This document shows, one piece after another, positions 58,367-64,000 of a stretch of 64,000 bases of DNA. Source of the DNA: JBQTKD01 sp963703165 (GTDB lineage Bacteria > Actinomycetota > Actinomycetes > Sporichthyales > Sporichthyaceae); assembly GCA_963703165.1 (NCBI GenBank), contig OY969798.1, positions 62,001-126,000 on the forward strand. Reading direction: 5' to 3'. The stretch's first letter is position 1, and the number at the start of each line of letters is the position of its first letter. Below the pieces are notes generated by a model that saw only the letters and a program-made list of their open reading frames with translations, did not search any database and was not told where the DNA came from. The position numbers were made by a program, and so were the translations under genes.

Positions 58367-59651
58367 CGCGGGGCAGTCGAACGGTGATCGACGCCCCTTC
58401 GCCAGGAACCGCTCCGATCACCACCGAGCCGCCGGCCGCCCGCGCCGTGCGGCCCACGATGTCCAACCCGAGACCTGTCGACCCCGCGGCCGAGTCACCA
58501 CGGACCATCGGCTCCAGCCCGGCCGGGAATCCCGGTCCGGCGTCGGACATCTCCAGCTCCACCACCTGGCCGGCGCGCACCGTCAGGCGCAGTCCGGCAC
58601 CGTCCGGCGTATGGCTGAAGACGTTGTCGAACAACGCGTCCAGCATCGCCTCGAGATCCTGCTCGCCGGCCCGAACTGGTGCGGGGCCGGCGGGCAGCTC
58701 GACGGAGAACGGGCGGTCCTGGTCCTCGGCCAACGGCCGCCAGAAGTCGGCTCGCGCCTGCGCCACCGAGACCAGATCGGTGAAAGCCGCGAGGCCCTCC
58801 CGCTCGGAGCGACGGGCCTCCCTGATCAGCTGGTCGACGGCGCGGTCCAGCGCGTCGACGTATTCGCCGATTCGCTCCCGGTCATCCTGCGCCAAGCCGT
58901 CGGCAGCGAGGCGCAGACGCGTGACGGGGGTTCGCAGACGGTGCGAGAGGTCGGTGACGGCGACCCGCTCCCGTTCGAGCAACTCATCGACCCTCTCCAC
59001 CAGGGTGTCCAGGGCGCGGGCCACGACGACGACCTCCGCCGGCCCTTCGCGGGACGGGGGTGCGGAACGGTCTCCGGTGGCCAGCCGGCCGGCACGGTCG
59101 GCCAGGCCGAGCACCGGTTGCACGAAGCTGCGACCCAGGCGGTCGGCGACCAACACGCTGCCGCCCAGCAGGGTCAGGCCGAGCAGTCCGAGCAGAGCCC
59201 ACGACCGACGGACCTCATCGATGTAGCCGTCCGAGAGCACCTGCACCCGCACGACCGGGGTGTTCGACGGCAATCCGCTGCTTCCGCCCAACGACACCGG
59301 GACCAGAATCTGCGCGCCGTCGCCCTGGGTGTCGGCACGTGCCTGCCCCGTCTGACGGGCCTCACGTACCCGGTCGTCCTCACCGGGCGTCGGCCCGATC
59401 GCCGTTCCGTCCGGATAGAGCACGGTGGTGCGGATGCCGTTGTCGTTGCGGTTGGCGGTGTCCACGTAGACCGACACCGAACCTTTGTCCTGCCCGGACA
59501 CGACGGTCTCGGTGGCCTGCACCTCGAGCGCTGCGCGGGCGAGACGGTCCTCGAGGGCGTACTTGCGCACCAGGAAGGCCATCGGCACCAGCAGGGCGAC
59601 GAGCACGATGACGGTGACCGCGGCGACGGTGCGGATCAGGCTGCGGCGCAT
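58362..59651 (-). CDS. Sensor histidine kinase
   Basis: 429 residues. Two membrane helices (about 8-28 and 150-170) flank an extracytoplasmic sensor of about 120 residues; HAMP, then DLSHRLRTP with phosphorylated His237, N box LFDNVFSHTP, G boxes DAGPGFP and GLGLDIVG. Overlaps the response regulator by one base. Signal unknown. Confidence 0.92.
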   Translation of the reverse strand: MRRSLIRTVAAVTVIVLVALLVPMAFLVRKYALEDRLARAALEVQATETVVSGQDKGSVSVYVDTANRNDNGIRTTVLYPDGTAIGPTPGEDDRVREARQTGQARADTQGDGAQILVPVSLGGSSGLPSNTPVVRVQVLSDGYIDEVRRSWALLGLLGLTLLGGSVLVADRLGRSFVQPVLGLADRAGRLATGDRSAPPSREGPAEVVVVARALDTLVERVDELLERERVAVTDLSHRLRTPVTRLRLAADGLAQDDRERIGEYVDALDRAVDQLIREARRSEREGLAAFTDLVSVAQARADFWRPLAEDQDRPFSVELPAGPAPVRAGEQDLEAMLDALFDNVFSHTPDGAGLRLTVRAGQVVELEMSDAGPGFPAGLEPMVRGDSAAGSTGLGLDIVGRTARAAGGSVVIGAVPGEGASITVRLPRA

Positions 59652-60334
59652 CAGACTGGTGCGACGAGCTTGACCCCGACCCCGCGCACGGTGTGCAGGA
59701 ACCGAGGTTGCTGGGCCGTCTCACCGAGCTTGCGCCGCAACCAGGACAGGTGCACGTCGACGGTCTTGTCCGATCCGCCGTAGGGCTGTTGCCACACCTC
59801 GGCGAGCAGTTCCTTCTTGGTGACCACCTGCCCGACCCGGTCGGCCAGGTAGGCGAGCAGATCGAACTCCTTGGGAGTCAGCTCCAGCACCGCCCCGCCC
59901 AGAACCACCTCACGCGCCCGCAGGTCCAGCTCCAGGCCCGCCACCTTGATGACCGGCCGCGGTGTGTCCGCCGAACCCGCCCGCCGCAGCACCGCGCGGA
60001 TGCGGGCCTCGAGTGCGTCGGCCGAGAAGGGCTTGACCATGTAGTCGTCCGCGCCCCTGCCCAGGGCCGCGACCACCGACGGATCGTCGTCGCGGGCCGT
60101 CGCGACGATCACCGGAACCTGGCTGACGGCGCGGAGCATCTTGAGCACCTCGGTGCCGTCGATGTCCGGCAGGCCCAGGTCGAGCACCACGAGGTCCGGC
60201 CGCGACTCCACGGCGAGGCTGAGTCCGGACATACCGGATGCGGCCGACGCCACCGCGAAGCCCCGTTCGCCGAGGGCGCGCGAGAGCAACGAGCGGATCG
60301 CCGCGTCGTCCTCGATGAGCAATACGTGGGCCAC
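59651..60334 (-). CDS. OmpR/PhoB-family response regulator
   Basis: 227 residues. Receiver with Asp52 (VVLDLGLPDIDG) and the Lys in YMVKPF; winged-helix effector with LTPKEFDLLAYLADR and VDVHLSWLRRKLG. Partner of the adjoining sensor kinase. May bind upstream of the divergent gene at 60447. Confidence 0.93.
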   Translation of the reverse strand: MAHVLLIEDDAAIRSLLSRALGERGFAVASAASGMSGLSLAVESRPDLVVLDLGLPDIDGTEVLKMLRAVSQVPVIVATARDDDPSVVAALGRGADDYMVKPFSADALEARIRAVLRRAGSADTPRPVIKVAGLELDLRAREVVLGGAVLELTPKEFDLLAYLADRVGQVVTKKELLAEVWQQPYGGSDKTVDVHLSWLRRKLGETAQQPRFLHTVRGVGVKLVAPV

Positions 60335-60380
60335 GTCCGCACGCTAGTGCCCGCAACCACGACCCAGGCAGCCTCAGGAG

Positions 60381-60436
60381 CGCACCTTAACCTTCTGTTA
60401 GGGGCGGGCTAGGGCAGCGCTGACGCAGACGCGTCA
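60381..60436 (+). promoter_or_regulatory. Divergent control region of the two-component operon
   Basis: An AT-richer tract with CCTTAACCTTCTGTTAG (near 60384-60401; two TTA-containing half sites) and an inverted repeat TGACGC-N4-GCGTCA at 60421-60436. Plausible sites for the response regulator. Confidence 0.35.
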
Positions 60437-60446
60437 TCCTGAGAGC

Positions 60447-60896
60447 GTGAGATCACGGGTGGGGACCGCATCGACGTTGCGCCTGTTGGGCTGGGCGGCG
60501 GCGCTTGTCGGTTTCACCGGTCTCGGGCTCTTCGCCGTCGGAACTGTGGGCGATGCCGCACGCGGAAGCGGGCCGCTGGGCGCCGCGGTGATCCGTGTCG
60601 ATGCACCGCCGCCGCCTACCGTCCCGGCCACGCCTCCGCCGGGGCTGAGCGAGGTCCGCGACGACCTGATCCACGACTTCGGCACCTTCACCGTGGCCTG
60701 TCACGGTCCGTACGCCACCGGCATCGACGCAAAGGCGGCCTCCGGCTGGCAGGTGGTGCGCTTCGAGCCCGGGCCTGATGACGACGTCGAGGTGGTCTTC
60801 GCGAGCGCGGCAGAACTGGTGGAACTGGAGGCGTTCTGCAACCGAGGCCGCCCGGAGGTCGCCGAACTGGACCGCAGCCTTGTGACGCCACAGTGA
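60447..60896 (+). CDS. Single-pass exported protein of unknown function
   Basis: 149 residues. N-terminal membrane anchor or signal (LRLLGWAAALVGFTGLGLFA), Pro-rich segment, then an acidic extracytoplasmic part with two Cys (VACHG, AFCNRG). Not recognised. Divergent from the two-component operon, possibly its target. Confidence 0.7.
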   Translation: MRSRVGTASTLRLLGWAAALVGFTGLGLFAVGTVGDAARGSGPLGAAVIRVDAPPPPTVPATPPPGLSEVRDDLIHDFGTFTVACHGPYATGIDAKAASGWQVVRFEPGPDDDVEVVFASAAELVELEAFCNRGRPEVAELDRSLVTPQ

Positions 60897-60924
60897 TCAC
60901 ATCGCCCGCGGGTAGGGACAGTTG

Positions 60925-62211
60925 ATGCCCGGCCAGCACAGGACGCCACCAACCCCACCTCGGTCCACCAGTCGCCGCACCTTCCTGCGGGCGGTCGGTG
61001 CCGCGGGTGGCGCATTCATGCTCGGCGGCGTCGGCTGGTACTTCGCCGAGGCAGCGGACGAGGCGCCGCGGCCACTCGGATCCGCGCTGCCCGTCGGCAA
61101 GGACGGGGTGCCGTCGCTGCCGGAGACCCAGGCTGCCCCGTTCGGTCCGTACGGTGCTCTGGCGCGACCGGACGCCAACGGTCTGCGGTTGCCGCCAGGG
61201 TTCGCCGGCCGGATTGTCGCCCGCTCCGGGGAGCGAGTGGCCGACAGCAACTACCGCTGGCACCCGGCGCCGGACGGCGGAGCCTGCTTCGCCGACGGCG
61301 AGGGCTGGGTCTATGTCTCGAACTCCGAGATGGACGACGCCGAGGGTGGCGTCGGCGTGCTGCGCTTCGGCGCCGACGGAACCCTGCTCGGCGGTTACCC
61401 GATCCTCACCGGCACCGAACGCAACTGCGCGGGCGGCGCGACTCCGTGGGGGACCTGGCTGTCCTGCGAGGAGACCTCGCGCGGCGTGGTTTTCGAGACC
61501 TTCCCGCTCGGCGGACGGGACCCGATCCGACACGACGCGATGGGTGTCTTCCGGCACGAGGCCGCTGCCGTGGATCCGGACCGGCGCCGCGTTTATCTGA
61601 CGGAGGATCAGCCTGACGGCTGCTTCTACCGGTTCACGCCGCTCCTGTGGCCGAACCTGGCCGCCGGGCGACTCGAGGTGCTGTGCGGCACCGGGAGCGG
61701 CCCCGTGCGGTGGGAGATCGTGCCCGACCCCGGAGCCGTCGCGAGCAAGACCCGCCGGCAGGTCTCCGCCGCGATGCAGTTCGACGGCGGCGAGGGTTGC
61801 GTCTACGGCGACGGCTCCGTCTGGTTCACGACCAAGGGTGATGGGAAGGTCTGGCGTCTGGACGCCGCCGGCGATCTCCTGTCGATCGTTTACGACGAGG
61901 AACGCGCGGACTCTGCACCGGTGTCCGGGTTGGACAACCTGGCTCGCTCGGCCGCGGGCGAGCTGTTCATCGCCGAGGACCGCGGCTCGTTGGACCTCGG
62001 CCTGATCAGCCCCAACGGCACGGTGTCGGTGTTCGCGCACCTGGTGGGTCACCGCGGGTCGGAGATCACCGGACCTGCGTTCAACCCGGCCGGGACCCGC
62101 ATGTACTTCTCCTCCCAGCGCGGGCAGAAGAAGGAACACACCGACGGCTATACCTTCGAGATCAGCGGGCCGTTCAACCAGCTGCCGCGAGGTCTGCTCA
62201 ACCTGCCCTGA
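60925..62211 (+). CDS. PhoX-like (DUF839) secreted protein with Tat signal
   Basis: 428 residues. Twin-arginine signal SRRTFL (16-21) with a hydrophobic core GAAGGAFMLGG; beta-propeller with PhoX blocks NCAGGATPWGTWLSCEE and RHDAMGVFRHEAAAVDP, the Cys and Glu that hold the Ca/Fe cofactor in PhoX. Probably an extracellular phosphatase or a propeller of that fold. TAGGGA (60913-60918) six bases before the ATG suggests leaderless transcription; a TTG at 60922 is the alternative. Confidence 0.85.
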   Translation: MPGQHRTPPTPPRSTSRRTFLRAVGAAGGAFMLGGVGWYFAEAADEAPRPLGSALPVGKDGVPSLPETQAAPFGPYGALARPDANGLRLPPGFAGRIVARSGERVADSNYRWHPAPDGGACFADGEGWVYVSNSEMDDAEGGVGVLRFGADGTLLGGYPILTGTERNCAGGATPWGTWLSCEETSRGVVFETFPLGGRDPIRHDAMGVFRHEAAAVDPDRRRVYLTEDQPDGCFYRFTPLLWPNLAAGRLEVLCGTGSGPVRWEIVPDPGAVASKTRRQVSAAMQFDGGEGCVYGDGSVWFTTKGDGKVWRLDAAGDLLSIVYDEERADSAPVSGLDNLARSAAGELFIAEDRGSLDLGLISPNGTVSVFAHLVGHRGSEITGPAFNPAGTRMYFSSQRGQKKEHTDGYTFEISGPFNQLPRGLLNLP

Positions 62212-62593
62212 CGGAGTAACCGGGACCGAAAACGCTGACCTCAGGAGCTTGGACGGGCAATCTAAGGTTGGAGGCCCGGCGTCCGGCGGTCGCCGTCCCG
62301 GTGCTTCGTAGGTGGGGATCGGCTCGCAGCGCGGGCCGACACGCACCGGTCACTCGGATCGCCCTTGACCGCCGGGCCTCCACCAGCCGCTTCCCAGCTG
62401 ATTCGCAGGGATTAGGGAAATGCGAGAACGTTTCTGCTCCTGGAGAACGTTCAGCTATTCTGGGCTCGCTGCGACCCCGACGTCCCGCCCCTCCAGGCCG
62501 GCCACGTCTGTGGACGCCCAGGCGGTGCCTGCACCCCTTTGCTCGGCTCGACCGCGGATTCGGTCGCGATGTCGCCCTCCTGGGAAATTCTTC
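62212..62593 (+). other. Non-coding region before the PepSY gene
   Basis: 382 bases. A TAAGGT at about 62262 and, near 62424-62460, two copies of GAGAACGTT (62424 and 62443) followed by TATTCT at 62455-62460, which could be a -10 with an operator just upstream. No gene seen. Confidence 0.6.
62424..62460 (+). promoter_or_regulatory. GAGAACGTT direct repeat and -10 for the PepSY gene
   Basis: GAGAACGTT at 62424-62432 and 62443-62451, each with a central AACGTT, then TATTCT. Leader to 62594 would be about 127 bases. Confidence 0.4.
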
Positions 62594-64000
62594 GTGGCAC
62601 AACTCGACCTCGGTTTTGACGCACCGGCGCCCGCGGACCCGCGTCCGACGCGATCGCTCTACCGGGCGGTGTGGCGTTGGCACTTCTACGCCGGCCTGTT
62701 CGCGATCCCGATCATCGTCATGCTGTGCCTCAGCGGCATGGTCTACCTGTTCAAGCCACAACTGAACGGGTTGCTGTACGGCGACATGATGAAGGTGCAG
62801 CCCGGCGTCGCCGCGGTGTCCTACGAGCAGCAGCGCGCGGCTGTGCTGGATCGGTACCCGGGTGCGGAGATCGGTCAGATCCTCACCCCGAACAAGCCCG
62901 ACCGGTCGACGCAGTTCGACATCACCACCGCTGCCGGCAAGAGCTACGCGACCTGGGTCAACCCGTACACCGGTGAGGTGCTCGGGCACCGCAACAACAA
63001 CACCGACCCGGCGCAGCTCGCGAAGCTGATGCACGGCACATTGCTGACCGGGAAGTGGTTGGGCGACGGCGGGAAGTACGGGGACCGGTTCATCGAACTC
63101 GTCGCCGGATGGTCGGTCGTGCTGGTCGTCACCGGCATCTACCTGTGGTGGCCGCGGGGCAAGACACGCAAGTGGCGATCGTCGCTGTCGTTGCGCCGGG
63201 GGAGCGGACCACGGATGTTCTGGCGTGACCTGCATGCGGTCACCGGTGTCCTGTTCTCGTTCATCATGTTGTTCTTCCTCATCACCGGCCTTGCCTGGTC
63301 CGGCGTGTGGGGAGCGAAGTTCTCCTCGTTGGCCGCCAACACCGACGGTTACTACAACGGGGCCTGGGACTTCTCGGCCGAGTCGACCCTGGGGGAACTG
63401 CAACCCAACGGCGCCTCACCGTGGGCGGCCAGTTCGCTGCCGATGCTCGCCTCCGACGTGCCCGTGCAGGGCGGCCCCCAGGTGGGTGGCGCGACCAACA
63501 CCGCGGGGACGCTGACGTGGGCTCAGGGAACCCCCGCGCCGATGGACGCGATCGTGCACACAGCGCAGGAGCAGGGGATGCGCGGGTCGGTGGTGGTGAC
63601 CCCGCCGTCGGACCCGAAGGGCAGTTGGTTCGTCGGGTACTACGAGGACACCGACGCCGCCCCGAACCGCAATTCGTTCGACCAGAAGATCATCTACGTC
63701 GACCAGTACTCGGCGAAGATGATCGACGACTACACCTACGGCGACTACGGCCTCACCGGTAAGGCGATGGCGACGGGCATCTCGCTGCACGAGGGCCGCG
63801 AGTGGGGCCTGGTCTCGCAGATCGGGGTGCTGATCGCGACCCTCGCCGTGCTGCTGTCCGTGGCGTCGTCGTTGGTGATGTGGCGCAAGCGCAGGCCCAA
63901 GGGAATCGGTTCGCCGCGCAAGGAGCCCGACCGGCGGATCAGTCTCGGCGTCGTGGTGATCATGGCGGTGCTCGGGTTCCTGTTCCCGCTCGTCGGGCTG
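62594..64000 (+). CDS. PepSY-domain membrane protein, cut by window end
   Basis: 469 residues seen. PepSY_TM fold: first helix with WRWHFYAGLFAIPIIVMLCLSGMVYLF, an extracytoplasmic PepSY domain (YPGAEIGQILTPN, YATWVNPYTGEVLG), further helices including WRDLHAVTGVLFSFIMLFFLITGLAWSG with His residues, and a terminal pair. Members of this family are linked to iron or siderophore-reductase and cytochrome-type functions. GTG start with a weak ribosome site. Confidence 0.85.
   Translation, partial: MAQLDLGFDAPAPADPRPTRSLYRAVWRWHFYAGLFAIPIIVMLCLSGMVYLFKPQLNGLLYGDMMKVQPGVAAVSYEQQRAAVLDRYPGAEIGQILTPNKPDRSTQFDITTAAGKSYATWVNPYTGEVLGHRNNNTDPAQLAKLMHGTLLTGKWLGDGGKYGDRFIELVAGWSVVLVVTGIYLWWPRGKTRKWRSSLSLRRGSGPRMFWRDLHAVTGVLFSFIMLFFLITGLAWSGVWGAKFSSLAANTDGYYNGAWDFSAESTLGELQPNGASPWAASSLPMLASDVPVQGGPQVGGATNTAGTLTWAQGTPAPMDAIVHTAQEQGMRGSVVVTPPSDPKGSWFVGYYEDTDAAPNRNSFDQKIIYVDQYSAKMIDDYTYGDYGLTGKAMATGISLHEGREWGLVSQIGVLIATLAVLLSVASSLVMWRKRRPKGIGSPRKEPDRRISLGVVVIMAVLGFLFPLVGL

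Noticed and set aside
56886..59783. 965-codon plus-strand frame across modB, modA and the sensor kinase
   Set aside because: It crosses several well-supported genes on the opposite strand and has no domain.
1..64000. CRISPR arrays, tRNA or rRNA genes, IS elements
   Set aside because: No regularly spaced repeats with unique spacers, no cloverleaf with a T-loop, no transposase frames were found by eye.

Overview
The window is a very GC-rich, gene-dense actinobacterial chromosome segment. It carries an almost complete Pup-proteasome locus (arc, dop, pup, prcB, prcA, pafA) followed by an FKBP lipoprotein, a DUF3866 gene, pafB, pafC, tatA, tatC and helY, which is the order known from mycobacteria and relatives. 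A fused Lnt-Ppm, rbpA, a DUF222/HNH gene and many leaderless promoters (TANNNT followed 6-7 bases later by ATG or GTG) also point to Actinomycetes. I cannot fix the genus. No rRNA, tRNA, CRISPR array, transposase or integrase was found.

Layout. 1-3.7 kb: secreted DUF732-like protein, Rip3-type site-2 protease, trmI, FHA-HTH regulator. 3.7-6 kb: CAP-domain exoprotein and soluble Ser/Thr kinase, divergent from arc. 6.2-18 kb: proteasome genes, interrupted between arc and dop by about 4.5 kb holding a decayed DUF3885 gene, a tiny two-gene operon, an ABC-F ATPase, a VOC protein and a small exoprotein. 18-26.7 kb: FKBP lipoprotein, DUF3866, pafBC, zinc ribbon, tatA, tatC, helY. 26.7-33.9 kb: housekeeping and hypothetical genes (repeat exoprotein, PNPOx-like, MDMPI_N, DinB, GNAT, 5'-3' exonuclease, cupredoxin, Xaa-Pro peptidase, Lrp, frameshifted cytochrome b561). 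34-38.1 kb: large secreted metalloprotease, amidase, SDR. 38.2-43.5 kb: lysine degradation cluster, kamA divergent from kdd-kamD-kamE-kal, sharing a perfect 18-bp palindrome. 43.5-47.5 kb: a structured non-coding stretch, lnt-ppm, fxsA, rbpA. 47.7-49.8 kb: CcdA, TlpA and an exported RidA. 49.9-54.1 kb: HelR-type helicase with a rifamycin-associated element, then a DUF222/HNH gene. 54.2-58.2 kb: small exoprotein, deleted HAD gene, molybdate operon modE-A-B-C. 58.4-64 kb: two-component system, PhoX-like protein, PepSY membrane protein cut by the window end.

Functional links. Pup ends in Gly-Gly-Glu as encoded, so PafA can use it directly and Dop is needed only for depupylation. Arc ends in Gln-Tyr-Leu for docking to the 20S core. 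rbpA has an exact GGGAAT-N18-GTT promoter of the SigR/SigH thiol-stress type and lies beside thiol-redox genes. helR carries the rifamycin-associated element, so two RNA-polymerase protection factors (RbpA and HelR) sit within 5 kb. The kam cluster encodes the B12/PLP/SAM-dependent route from lysine toward crotonyl-CoA but lacks the cleavage enzyme Kce here.
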